Source: Bradyrhizobium sp. CCBAU 51627 (lineage in GTDB: Bacteria; Pseudomonadota; Alphaproteobacteria; Rhizobiales; Xanthobacteraceae). Taken from it: 64,000 bases of DNA. The notes below the pieces were generated by a model, which was not told the DNA's origin, did not search any database, and saw only the letters and a program-made list of their open reading frames with translations. This document shows positions 49,771 through 58,687 of the stretch, one piece after another (the stretch's first letter is position 1; the number at the start of each line of letters is the position of its first letter). The stretch is taken from assembly GCF_028128765.1 (NCBI RefSeq), contig NZ_LBJG01000023.1, positions 248,001-312,000 of the forward strand, given 5' to 3'. The position numbers were made by a program, and so were the translations under genes.

Positions 49771-52700
49771 ATGCTGCACGACTGGGGCGTGATCGCTGCC
49801 GCCTTCGGCTATATCGGCTTTCTGTTCCTGGTGGCGAGCCATGGTGACCGCCGCTCGTCGGCCCGACCCGGCCGCGCGTCCGGGCTGATCTATCCGCTGT
49901 CGCTGGCGATCTACTGCACCTCCTGGACCTTCTTCGGGTCGGTCGGCTTTGCCACCCGCACCTCGACCGACTTCCTTGCAATCTATGTCGGTCCGATCCT
50001 GATGATCGGCCTCGGCGCTGGCGTGCTTCGCCGCGTGATCCAGCTTGCCAAAGCGCACAACATCACCTCGATCGCCGACTTCATCGGCGCGCGCTACGGC
50101 AAGAGCCAGGCAGTGGCGGCAACGGTGGCATCGATCGCGATCATCGGCTCGGTGCCCTACATCGCGCTCCAGCTCAAGGCGGTGGCCTCCTCGCTCGAAG
50201 TCATCCTGAGCGAGGACCAGGCGTTCTCCCATATCCCGATCCTCGGCGACATGGCGCTGATGGTGACGCTGGCGATGGCCGCTTTCGCGGTGCTGTTCGG
50301 TACGCGGCAGACCGACGCCACCGAGCATCAACACGGGCTGATGCTCGCGGTCGCGACCGAATCCATCGTCAAGCTGGTCGCCTTCCTCACCGCCGGCATC
50401 TTCGTCACCTTCTGGATGTTCACGCCGCACGAACTGATCGAGCGCGCGATGAAGACGCCGGAGGCGGTGCGCGCTATCGACTATTCGCCGTCGATCGGCA
50501 ATTTCCTGACCATGACGCTGCTGTCGCTGTGCGCGATCATGCTGCTGCCGCGGCAGTTCCACGTCAGCGTCGTCGAGAACTCCAGCGATGCCGAGGTCAG
50601 TCGCGCGCGCTGGCTGTTCCCGCTCTATCTCGTCGCCATCAATGTGTTCGTGATCCCGATCGCGCTTGCGGGCCTCATCACCTTCCCGTTCGGCGCTGTT
50701 GATCCTGACATGTACGTGCTGGCGCTGCCGATGGAGGGCGGCGCGGGACTTCTCAGCGTCGCCGTCTTCGTCGGCGGCTTGTCGGCGGCAACCGCGATGG
50801 TGATCGTCGAATGCGTCGCGCTCTCCATCATGGTCTCGAACGACCTCGTGGTGCCGCTGGTGCTGCAACGGCGGCCCGAGGGGCGCACCGGGGCCACCGA
50901 TTTCGGCGACTTCCTGCTGCGCTCGCGGCGGCTTGCCATCTTCGCCATCATGGTGATGGCCTACTTCTATTATCGCGCGCTCGGCAATGCCCAGCTGGCA
51001 GCCATCGGCCTGCTCTCCTTTGCCGCCATCGCACAGCTCGCCCCTAGTTTTTTCGGCGGCCTGTTGTGGCGGCGGGCGACCGCGCGCGGCGCCATCGGCG
51101 GCATGCTGGTCGGCTTCGCGGTGTGGCTCTACACGCTGTTCATCCCGAGCTTCATGGATTCCTCGACGTCCGGAATTCTGCTGCTCCAGCACGGGCCATT
51201 CGGGATCGAGGCGCTGCGGCCGCAGGCGCTGTTCGGTGCCGATTTGTCGCCGCTGATGCATGGCGTGGTCTGGTCGCTTTCGCTCAACATCCTCACTTAC
51301 GTGCTGCTTTCGCTGGCGCGGCAGCCCTCGTCCATCGAGCTCGTGCAGGCCGACCTGTTCGTACCCAACACGCTGGCGCCGATCTCGCCGAGCTTGCGTC
51401 GCTGGCGCAGCACCATCACGGTGCAGGACATCCAGGCCACGGTCGCGCAATACCTCGGCCCGGATCGCGCGCGGCAATCGTTCGAGGCGTTCTCGGCGCG
51501 GCGCAATATGCGGCTGGAGCCCGGAGCACCCGCCGATTTCGAGCTGCTGCAGCACGCCGAGCACCTGATCGCATCCTCCATCGGGGCTGCGTCCTCGCGC
51601 CTCGTGATGTCGCTGCTGCTACGCAAGCGCACCGTGTCCGCGAAAGCCGCGCTGAAGCTGCTCGACGATTCCCATGCGGCGCTGCACTTCAACCGCGAGA
51701 TCCTCCAGACTGCGCTGAACCATGTGCGTCAGGGCATCGCGGTCTTCGACGCCGACCTGCAGCTGATCTGCTCGAACAGGCAGTTCGGCGATCTGCTCAA
51801 CGTGCCCCCGCATTTCATCCAGTTCGGCACGCCGCTCCGCGAGATCCTGGAATTCATGGGCGTGAGCGATCCCGCCGATCAGACCGATCGCGAGGCGATG
51901 ATCGAGCAGCGGCTCGTGGCCTACACCACCGACAGCGAGCCCTATCTCGAGCGCCTTCCCGAACGCCGCATGGTGATCGAGGTGCTCACGAACCGCATGC
52001 CCGGCGGCGGCTTCGTCATCACCTTCACCGACGTCACGCCGACCTTCGAAGCCGCGGAAGCGCTGGAGCGCGCCAATGCGACGCTGGAGAAGCGCGTGCG
52101 CGACCGCACCGAGGAGCTGACCCGGCTGAACTCCGAGCTGGCACAGGCCAAGAGCACCGCGGAAGATGCCAGCATCTCCAAGACCCGCTTCCTCGCGGCT
52201 GCCAGCCACGACATTCTCCAGCCGCTGAACGCGGCGCGGCTCTATGTCACGAGCCTGGTCGAGCGTCAGCACAACGGCGAGGAGACGCGGCTGGTCGAGA
52301 ACATCGACGAGTCGCTGCAGGCCATCGAGGAGATCCTCGGCGCGCTGCTCGACATCTCCAGGCTCGATGCCGGCGCGATGACGACCTCGATCTCGAGCTT
52401 CAAGATGGCCGATCTGATGCGCTCGCTGGAGATCGAGTTCGCGCCGATCGCGCGCGCCAAGGGCCTCGATCTCACCTTCGTGCCCTGCTCGCTGCCGGTC
52501 GCGTCGGATCGGCTGCTGCTGCGGCGACTGTTGCAGAACCTGATCTCGAACGCGATCAAGTACACCCCGCGCGGACGCGTGCTGGTCGGCTGCCGCCGCC
52601 ACGGCGCCTCGCTCAAGATCTGCGTCTACGACACCGGCGTCGGCATTCCCGCGGTCAAGCGCGGCGAGATCTTCAAGGAATTCCACCGCCTCGAGCAGGG

Positions 52701-53280
52701 CGCACGGATCGCGCGCGGGCTGGGATTGGGACTCTCGATCGTGGAGCGGCTGGCGCGCGTGCTGGACCACGGCATCACCATCGATGCCAATGCCGGCGGC
52801 GGCTCGCTGTTCTCCGTGACAGTGCCGACGGCGAAGGCCGTGACGCTGACCGCCGCGGTGACCAGCGCAACGCCGCTGGCCCGCACCTCGATCTCCGGCG
52901 CACTGATCGTCTGCATCGAGAACGACGCCGCAATCCTCGACGGCATGCGGACGCTGCTCAAGGCCTGGGACGCTGAGGTGATCGCGGTCGCCGATCCCGA
53001 AGGCGCAATCGCCGCCATCGAAGCCGCCGGCCGGCGCGTCACAGGGCTGCTCGTCGACTATCACCTCGACCGCGGCAACGGCATCGCCGCCATCCGCGAG
53101 ATTCGCCGCCGCTTCGGCGATACCATTCCCGCGATCCTGATCACGGCTGATCGCAGTCCTGCCGTGCAAATGGCGGCGCGCGACGAGAAGATCGCGGTGC
53201 TGAACAAGCCGGTGAAGCCGGCCTCGCTGCGGGCTCTGCTGGGGCAGTGGCGCACCCAGCAGATGGTGGCGGCGGAATAA
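49771..53280 (+). CDS. Hybrid sensor histidine kinase with sodium-solute-symporter-like N-terminus
   Basis: This 1169-residue membrane sensor (ATG 49771 with GGGAGAAG upstream; TTG-extended frame from 49744) begins with about 13 membrane segments of the SSF family (about 1-550), as in CbrA-type kinases. A PAS-like domain follows (about 650-770; ALNHVRQGIAVFDADLQL), then a coiled linker. The HisKA has H in AASHDILQPLNAARLY. The ATPase has NLISNAIKYTP, YDTGVGIP and GLGLGLSIVERL. A C-terminal REC domain carries Asp in LLVDYHLDRGNG and Lys in LNKPVKP. It may sense a solute while binding or transporting it. A LuxR-type regulator is encoded in the opposite direction 0.7 kb downstream. Confidence 0.93.
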   Translation: MLHDWGVIAAAFGYIGFLFLVASHGDRRSSARPGRASGLIYPLSLAIYCTSWTFFGSVGFATRTSTDFLAIYVGPILMIGLGAGVLRRVIQLAKAHNITSIADFIGARYGKSQAVAATVASIAIIGSVPYIALQLKAVASSLEVILSEDQAFSHIPILGDMALMVTLAMAAFAVLFGTRQTDATEHQHGLMLAVATESIVKLVAFLTAGIFVTFWMFTPHELIERAMKTPEAVRAIDYSPSIGNFLTMTLLSLCAIMLLPRQFHVSVVENSSDAEVSRARWLFPLYLVAINVFVIPIALAGLITFPFGAVDPDMYVLALPMEGGAGLLSVAVFVGGLSAATAMVIVECVALSIMVSNDLVVPLVLQRRPEGRTGATDFGDFLLRSRRLAIFAIMVMAYFYYRALGNAQLAAIGLLSFAAIAQLAPSFFGGLLWRRATARGAIGGMLVGFAVWLYTLFIPSFMDSSTSGILLLQHGPFGIEALRPQALFGADLSPLMHGVVWSLSLNILTYVLLSLARQPSSIELVQADLFVPNTLAPISPSLRRWRSTITVQDIQATVAQYLGPDRARQSFEAFSARRNMRLEPGAPADFELLQHAEHLIASSIGAASSRLVMSLLLRKRTVSAKAALKLLDDSHAALHFNREILQTALNHVRQGIAVFDADLQLICSNRQFGDLLNVPPHFIQFGTPLREILEFMGVSDPADQTDREAMIEQRLVAYTTDSEPYLERLPERRMVIEVLTNRMPGGGFVITFTDVTPTFEAAEALERANATLEKRVRDRTEELTRLNSELAQAKSTAEDASISKTRFLAAASHDILQPLNAARLYVTSLVERQHNGEETRLVENIDESLQAIEEILGALLDISRLDAGAMTTSISSFKMADLMRSLEIEFAPIARAKGLDLTFVPCSLPVASDRLLLRRLLQNLISNAIKYTPRGRVLVGCRRHGASLKICVYDTGVGIPAVKRGEIFKEFHRLEQGARIARGLGLGLSIVERLARVLDHGITIDANAGGGSLFSVTVPTAKAVTLTAAVTSATPLARTSISGALIVCIENDAAILDGMRTLLKAWDAEVIAVADPEGAIAAIEAAGRRVTGLLVDYHLDRGNGIAAIREIRRRFGDTIPAILITADRSPAVQMAARDEKIAVLNKPVKPASLRALLGQWRTQQMVAAE

Positions 53281-53334
53281 GGGCCGGCGCCTCTTCCAGC
53301 TCGCGTTTCATTCTGCAGACACACCTTCGCATTC

Positions 53335-53905
53335 TCGCGGCGCGTTTCGCCCGAGTTTTGCTCTCCGTGTCACGCCCTCAATGAAAAGGGCGCAGGGAAG
53401 GCCGGGTGCCAGCTGGCACCCGCGGTCCGCTGCGCGAAAGTGTAGCGCAAGAAGACCGCACAGCAGCATACAGGTGAAGCCGAACACACGGCCTTCCCTG
53501 CGCAGTGGTCGGACGGCTTATGCCGTGCTCTCCCGGGAGCCGAATTCCTTCTGGCCTCCCTCGCGTTGCGGAAGTCACCGGCAGCGCGCCGGTCGGCGCC
53601 AATGCCGCATCCGCAAGACTTGACCGTAGCAACGACGGCCGGGACCACACGGTTTTGCCGTACGCAGGCTTTCCGCTCAGCCACAAGGCTTTGCGGACAT
53701 CGAGCACCGTTCGTCCACGCGGCTTGCAAGTCGCTCACGGGTTCCGCCCTGCGCTCGCATCCGCGACGGCGCTGCCAGCGTCCACCGCAACCTGATCCAC
53801 GGTTCGTGACGACGGACGACCGCCCCTTTTCGCCGGATCAGGATGGGCAACATATACGACAAATCCGAATTTCGGTAAAGCGGAATATTTTGAGGGACGG
53901 CGGTT
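53335..53905. repeat. Structured ~570-bp intergenic repeat of Bradyrhizobium type
   Basis: No credible gene is present although several short frames are open on both strands. Inverted arms GCGCAGGGAAGGCCG (53390-53404) and CGGCCTTCCCTGCGC (53489-53503) are perfect over 15 bp. Between them lies a 20-bp perfect palindrome (53403-53422). I recognise the spurious peptides it encodes (such as HSSIQVKPNTRPSLRSGRTA and AYAVLSREPNSFWPPS) as often repeated in Bradyrhizobium genomes, so this is a dispersed element. The rest of 53281-53969 shows nothing else. Confidence 0.65.
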
Positions 53906-53969
53906 GACCCAGCAATTGCTGTTTCGGCCGACGAACTGCCAAGGTCTTGTAGCCCGCATGGCTACGCGA

Positions 53970-54641
53970 CTACCCCGCAGGCGTGCCCTGCGTCCACTGG
54001 CCGCCGGCGATCTTGGCGGCCGCGATCACCGCCTGGGTCCGGCTTTCCACACCGAGCTTTTGCAGGATCGCCGAGACATGGGCCTTGATGGTCGCCTCGG
54101 AGACGCCGAGTTCGTAGGCGATCTGCTTGTTCAACAGTCCCTCCGACAACATCATCAACACCCGCACCTGCTGCGGCGTCAGCGTCACCAGCCGGTCGCG
54201 CAGCTTCGTCATCTCGGGGTCGGCGGCCGCCGACAGGTCGGTGTCGGCGGGAACCCAGACGTCCCCCTCCATCACCTTGAGGATGGCGTCGCGCAAGGTC
54301 TCGACGCCGAACCGCTTCGGAATGAAGCCCGAGGCGCCGAAATCGAGCGAGCGCCGGATCGTGGCACTGTCGTCCGAGGCCGAGACGATCACCACCGGGA
54401 TCGCGGGATATTGCGCACGCAGATAGATCAGCCCGGAGAAGCCGGAAATGCCCGGCATCGAGAGATCGAGCAGGACCAGATCAACGTCGGAGGTCTGTTC
54501 CAGGAGCTTGGTCAGATCCTCGAACGAGCCGGCCTCGTCGAACTTCGCCGTGCTCAGGACGCCTGCCACCGCCTGCCGCAGAGCATCGCGGAACAGCGGA
54601 TGGTCGTCGGCAATGACGAGATGGGTGGAGGGAGCGTTCAT
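53970..54641 (-). CDS. LuxR/NarL-family response regulator
   Basis: This DNA-binding regulator has 223 residues. The receiver has acidic pocket IADDH, phospho-acceptor Asp in LVLLDLSMPGISG and Lys in GFIPKRF. The output domain (about 155-215) is a GerE-type helix-turn-helix: LTPQQVRVLMMLSEGLLNKQ, then GVSEATIKAHVSAIL. It has no adjacent kinase in its own operon; the convergent hybrid kinase 0.7 kb away is a possible partner, as an inference. Confidence 0.93.
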   Translation of the reverse strand: MNAPSTHLVIADDHPLFRDALRQAVAGVLSTAKFDEAGSFEDLTKLLEQTSDVDLVLLDLSMPGISGFSGLIYLRAQYPAIPVVIVSASDDSATIRRSLDFGASGFIPKRFGVETLRDAILKVMEGDVWVPADTDLSAAADPEMTKLRDRLVTLTPQQVRVLMMLSEGLLNKQIAYELGVSEATIKAHVSAILQKLGVESRTQAVIAAAKIAGGQWTQGTPAG

Positions 54642-54933
54642 CGATCTCTTGCTGTCGTTTCGTCACCGGGCCAGTAGTCTGGACCGGCGCAATGGTCAAT
54701 TCTTCCCCGACAGGCCGTGGCATGCAAGGGCACATTATTCCTTTGCGGGAAAGGGGTTAATCGGCCAGCCGCGTGGCACGGCACTATAACTCCGCACTGT
54801 CAGTTGCGCGTCAGTGCGAAAGGCCGAAAGTCTTATTGGGGCGGGTATCACGCCGATGTTACTTTCAGCGCAAGCCTAAATTGATCCGGCCGGTCCGGAC
54901 GCGCGGCTTTGCACTAACTCTGGGAGCGAAACG

Positions 54934-56568
54934 ATGACAATGGCTGCCACAGCGGGCTCAGGGGTCCGCGCTGGAGGAATGACTGCCGAGGAGCGAAAGG
55001 TCATTTTCGCATCCTCGCTCGGCACCGTGTTCGAGTGGTACGACTTCTACATCTACGGCACGCTGGGCGCCTTCCTGGCAAAATACTTCTTCTCGAACGT
55101 GCCGCCGAATGTCGGCTTCATCTTCGCGCTGCTCGCCTTCGCGGCGGGCTTTGCCGTCCGCCCCTTCGGCGCGCTGATCTTCGGTCGCCTCGGCGACATG
55201 ATCGGCCGCAAATACACCTTCCTCGTCACCATGACGCTGATGGGCATCGGCACGTTCTTCATCGGCCTGCTGCCGGGCTATGCGACCTGGGGCATCGCCG
55301 CGCCGATTGTGCTGATCGGCCTGCGCCTGATCCAGGGTCTCGCGCTGGGCGGCGAGTATGGCGGCGCGGCGACCTACGTCGCGGAGCACGCTCCCCAAGG
55401 CAAGCGCGGCTATTATACTTCCTGGATCCAGACCACGGCGACGCTCGGTCTGTTCCTGGCGCTTCTGCTGATCCTCGGAATCCGCACCGTCATGGGCGAA
55501 GAGTCGTTCGGAGATTGGGGCTGGCGCATTCCGTTCCTGCTCTCCGGCGTGCTGCTGGCGGTTTCGATCTGGATTCGTTTGAGCCTGAACGAATCGCCGG
55601 TGTTCCAGCGCATGAAGGAAGAGGGCAAGACGTCGAAGCGTCCGCTCACCGAAGCCTTCGGCGAATGGAACAATGCCAAGATCGCGATCCTCGCCCTGCT
55701 CGGCGCGACCGCGGGTGAAGCGGTGGTGTGGTACGGCGGACAGTTCTACGCGCTGTTCTTCCTGACCCAGACCCTGAAGGTGCCTGCCGTCCCGTCGCAG
55801 ATCATGATCGTGGTCGCGCTGGCGCTGGGTACGCCCTTCTTCGTCATCTTCGGCATACTGTCCGACAAGATCGGCCGCAAGCCGATCATCCTCGCCGGCT
55901 TCCTGCTTGCGGCGGTGACCTACTTCCCGGTCTTCAAGGGCATTACCCACTTTGCCAACCCGAAGCTGGAAGCCGCGCTGGCGTCTGCGCCGGTGACTGT
56001 TATCGCCGACCCCAGCGAATGCTCGTTCCAGTTCAAGGCGACGGGCACTGAGAAGTTCACCACCGGCTGCGACATCGCCAAGGCCGCGCTGGTGAACCTG
56101 TCGGTGAACTACCAGAACCAGGATGCGCCGAAGGGCACCCCGGCGACGGTCAAGATCGGCGAGCAGACGCTCACGGCCACGTCGGCGGATTTCGCCAAGG
56201 CGTTGCCTGCAGCGATCAAGACCCACGGCTACCCGGCCTCTGCCGATCCGAACGACATCAACTATGTCATGACGACGATCCTGCTCTGGGTTCTCGTGAT
56301 CTACGTGACGCTGGTCTACGCACCGATCGCGGCGTGGCTGGTTGAGTTGTTCCCGAGCCGCATCCGTTACAGCGGCATGTCGCTGCCCTACCACATCGGC
56401 AACGGCTGGTTCGGCGGCTTCCTACCGGCGACGGTGTTTGCGATCGTGGCGGCCACCGGAAACATCTATTCCGGCCTTTGGTATCCGGTCGCCATTGCGG
56501 CAATGAGCCTTGTCGTCGGCTTCCTGTTCCTGCCCGAGACCAAGGACATCGACATCAAGCAGATCTAG
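54934..56568 (+). CDS. MFS metabolite:H+ symporter (KgtP/ProP family)
   Basis: This inner-membrane proton-coupled symporter has 544 residues and 12 membrane segments. Family motifs are GTVFEWYDFYIYG, RPFGALIFGRLGDMIGRKYTF, LRLIQGLALGGEYGGAATYVAEHAP, and PSRIRYSGMSLPYHIGNGWFGG. A roughly 110-residue hydrophilic insert (about 345-455, Cys-containing, SECSFQFKAT...TTGCDIAK) lies between two of the last helices and makes it longer than KgtP (432). The substrate is probably an organic acid or zwitterion. GGGAG precedes the ATG. Confidence 0.9.
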   Translation: MTMAATAGSGVRAGGMTAEERKVIFASSLGTVFEWYDFYIYGTLGAFLAKYFFSNVPPNVGFIFALLAFAAGFAVRPFGALIFGRLGDMIGRKYTFLVTMTLMGIGTFFIGLLPGYATWGIAAPIVLIGLRLIQGLALGGEYGGAATYVAEHAPQGKRGYYTSWIQTTATLGLFLALLLILGIRTVMGEESFGDWGWRIPFLLSGVLLAVSIWIRLSLNESPVFQRMKEEGKTSKRPLTEAFGEWNNAKIAILALLGATAGEAVVWYGGQFYALFFLTQTLKVPAVPSQIMIVVALALGTPFFVIFGILSDKIGRKPIILAGFLLAAVTYFPVFKGITHFANPKLEAALASAPVTVIADPSECSFQFKATGTEKFTTGCDIAKAALVNLSVNYQNQDAPKGTPATVKIGEQTLTATSADFAKALPAAIKTHGYPASADPNDINYVMTTILLWVLVIYVTLVYAPIAAWLVELFPSRIRYSGMSLPYHIGNGWFGGFLPATVFAIVAATGNIYSGLWYPVAIAAMSLVVGFLFLPETKDIDIKQI

Positions 56569-56576
56569 TCGAAACT

Positions 56577-56648
56577 GGCCGGAGCCCACGGCTCCGGCCT
56601 CACAGCAAGTCAACCCGGCCGCGGACATTCCGCGGCCGGTTTCATTTT
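56577..56648. terminator. Tandem hairpins between convergent MFS and yjbQ genes
   Basis: The first hairpin is GGCCGGAGCC/GGCTCCGGCC (56577-56599). The second is CCGGCCGCGG/CCGCGGCCGG (56615-56639), followed by TTTCATTTTG. Confidence 0.85.
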
Positions 56649-56653
56649 GGTGT

Positions 56654-57127
56654 CTATGCGTTGCTGCCGATGAATTGCAGTACGATCTCGCGCCGGTGCG
56701 GTCGCGCGCGATGCTCGATCAGATAGATCGCCTGCCAGGTGCCGAGCGCGAGCTTGCCGTCCAGGACGGGGACCTGGAGCGAGGGTCCTGTCAGCATCGT
56801 CTTGATGTGGGCCGGCATGTCGTCCGGCCCTTCGGTATCATGAGTCCAGGGCACGTTCTCCGGCGCGAGCCGCGACAACGCGGTGGTGAGATCGACGAGG
56901 ACCGAAGGATCGGCATTCTCCTGGATCGTCAGCGACGCCGAGGTATGGCGGATGAACAGCGTCAACGCGCCGTCGCGCGCGCGGGCCTCAGCGACAAATT
57001 TCGCGGCCTCGCTGGTGAGGTCGGTGAATCCGCGCCCTTGTGTCTGCACGGTGAGCAGCGACGAGACGATCGTGTTTGCTTGCACCGACGATGGCGCCGA
57101 GCGCGTGATGGATTTGGACGTTATCAT
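56654..57127 (-). CDS. yjbQ: YjbQ/UPF0047-family protein
   Basis: This 157-residue cytosolic protein has signature motifs LFIRHTSASLTIQENADPSV and PWTHDTEGPDDMPAHIKTML, with the His and Asp/Glu pocket residues conserved. The E. coli member shows weak thiamine-phosphate synthase activity; the physiological role is unknown. The ATG at 57127 follows GAGAG; the frame is open further up to 57253. Confidence 0.9.
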   Translation of the reverse strand: MITSKSITRSAPSSVQANTIVSSLLTVQTQGRGFTDLTSEAAKFVAEARARDGALTLFIRHTSASLTIQENADPSVLVDLTTALSRLAPENVPWTHDTEGPDDMPAHIKTMLTGPSLQVPVLDGKLALGTWQAIYLIEHRARPHRREIVLQFIGSNA

Positions 57128-57277
57128 AATAGATCTCTCAACTCGAACGCTGCCGCAGGGTGGGCAATGCGAAGCGTGCCCACGAATACGTGCAACGACA
57201 TCAAGATCGTGGGCACGGCGCCTTGCGCCTTTGACCACCCTAGGGCACTTCAACGCTCCGATTGCGCGAACGGGTCC

Positions 57278-57811
57278 TCAGATCCTGCCCGACACGTCCT
57301 TCTGCACGCGATTGGCCATGTCGATCAGCCGGCGCCACGCCTTTTCCAGGAACGACATTACGCGGTCGAGGTCCTGGTCGCTCGGCAACGGGATCTCGAG
57401 CCTGCGGTCACCCTCGGCGGCTTTCGGCTCCCGTGGTTGCGGCTCGGCCTTCTTGAGGGAATCGGATTTCGGCAACGCCTCGTCGATCTTGCCTGATACG
57501 GTCGGCCCGGCCGCGAGCTGTCCCTTGAGCTTCTCGACCTCGGCCTCGAGCCGGCCGATCTCCGCATCGAGCGCGGAGCGTTCGTCGGGCACGGCATAAC
57601 AGGCCCACCCGGCCTCATTCTTGGTGCAGGTCGAGACTGCACCGGTGCGGGTGTCGAGCCGCAGCACGCCTTCCGGGATCGGCGTCATGCTGTAACGGCC
57701 GTTGTCGCCATCGGGGGCGGATTGCGCGGCAGCCACGCCGCCGCTGGCCGCCGCCACAGCAACGATCGCCGCGGCAAGCCATGATGTTGTGGATGACTTC
57801 ACAGGTCTCAT
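57278..57811 (-). CDS. Exported coiled-coil protein of unknown function
   Basis: This 177-residue protein has signal peptide SWLAAAIVAVAAASGGVAAA-Q. The mature part has a short beta segment (RYSMTPIPEGVLRLDTRTGA with one Cys, then GWACYAVPDE), a coiled-coil (ALDAEIGRLEAEVEKLKGQL), and a C-terminal helix (DRVMSFLEKAWRRLIDMANR). The ATG at 57811 is preceded by GGCGGAGAG. It is probably a periplasmic oligomer. No family is recognised beyond conserved hypothetical. Confidence 0.7.
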   Translation of the reverse strand: MRPVKSSTTSWLAAAIVAVAAASGGVAAAQSAPDGDNGRYSMTPIPEGVLRLDTRTGAVSTCTKNEAGWACYAVPDERSALDAEIGRLEAEVEKLKGQLAAGPTVSGKIDEALPKSDSLKKAEPQPREPKAAEGDRRLEIPLPSDQDLDRVMSFLEKAWRRLIDMANRVQKDVSGRI

Positions 57812-58198
57812 CGCGCTCTCCGCCACGCCGCACGGGTGGCACATCCCTTCGGAATTCTACACCCCGGCGGGCGACGGCGCATCGCCGGTCAGCCGAGTCC
57901 GCGGCCGAAAACCGCAGCTGCGAAATCAACGGCAGCCGCCGTCGCTTTGATCCCGAAAGCAGCGGCCAAATGTCAGCCATATCGGCGGATCGCGCGCAAG
58001 GCTGCTGCGGTGCGGCGTCACGCTGTGTGCAGCGCTGGCGCACAAGGCAATATCTCCAATTAAATCAGCCACATAATAGAACACGACGCGATCGTGACTT
58101 GGCTTGACTTGATTATGTGCGGTCAGTATGGTCCGCGCGGCTTTTGAGGGTGGCGGGCGTAATTTCCATTCAACCGCAGCGTTTCGGGTCTTCGTGGC
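57812..58198. other. 387-bp divergent region before the atp operon
   Basis: No supported gene. It contains the atpI promoter candidate and a Ser/Arg-coding-looking but unsupported frame. Nothing else was seen. Confidence 0.5.
58104..58132 (+). promoter_or_regulatory. Sigma-70-type promoter candidate for the atp operon
   Basis: TTGACT, then 17 bp, then TATGGT. This puts a start of transcription near 58139, about 60 bp before the atpI ATG. Confidence 0.55.
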
Positions 58199-58573
58199 AT
58201 GGCTCAAGACACGGGACACAGCGAGAATGGAGATCGCGATAGATCGCCCGAGGAAGCTGCGCTTTCCGAACGGCTCGGAAATCTTGATCAGCGGTTGTCC
58301 GAATTACGCGGCCGCCACATCAAGACTGAGCAACCCGCAGGTGACGGTGGAGACGGAGCGGCCAGAGCCTCGGCGATGGCGCTTGGTTTTCGGTTATCCT
58401 CCGAGTTGATCGCCGGGGTCGTGGTCGGAGCGGGGATTGGCTGGGGTTTCGACCGTTTGCTGTCGACGTCGCCTTTCGGATTTATCGTGTTCACGCTGCT
58501 GGGCTTCGTGGCCGGCGTGGTGAATGTGGTGAGATCGGCGGGCGCGGGTCAGAACAGGCGCGGTGGTTCTTGA
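58199..58573 (+). CDS. atpI: ATP synthase protein I
   Basis: This 124-residue protein is the usual first gene of F0 operons; it helps c-ring assembly. A polar N-terminus is followed by two membrane segments (LSSELIAGVVVGAGIGWGFD and FGFIVFTLLGFVAGVVNVV) with the Gly-rich pattern of the AtpI/AtpZ family. It lies 114 bp before atpB. Confidence 0.9.
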   Translation: MAQDTGHSENGDRDRSPEEAALSERLGNLDQRLSELRGRHIKTEQPAGDGGDGAARASAMALGFRLSSELIAGVVVGAGIGWGFDRLLSTSPFGFIVFTLLGFVAGVVNVVRSAGAGQNRRGGS

Positions 58574-58633
58574 GGCCGATCCTCATCGTTGAGGAGTTGA
58601 TCGCACCGGTTTCGCCGGTGCGGGCCGGCCCGG

Positions 58634-58675
58634 CCGGCAGACCAAGACCAGCCGGCATTGCCCGGCAGACCAAGA
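58634..58675 (+). repeat. Direct repeat in the atpB leader
   Basis: CCGGCAGACCAAGA occurs at 58634-58647 and 58662-58675, inside a GC-rich stem-forming stretch between atpI and atpB. It lies just ahead of the atpB ATG and may affect translation. Confidence 0.7.
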
Positions 58676-58687
58676 GATGCCGCGCCG

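Noticed and set aside
49711..51564. A 617-codon minus-strand frame opposite the hybrid kinase
   Set aside because: Charged, repetitive antisense of the symporter-like region; no motif.
53378..53738. Several 80-120 codon frames on both strands
   Set aside because: They lie in the repeat element with a long perfect inverted repeat; conservation seems to be at DNA level.
54886..54905. FixK half-site (TTGATCCGG) before the MFS gene
   Set aside because: The second half (ATCAA) is missing.
54958..56394. A 478-codon minus-strand frame opposite the MFS gene
   Set aside because: Antisense of a membrane protein gives Arg/Gln/Asp-rich sequence; no domain.
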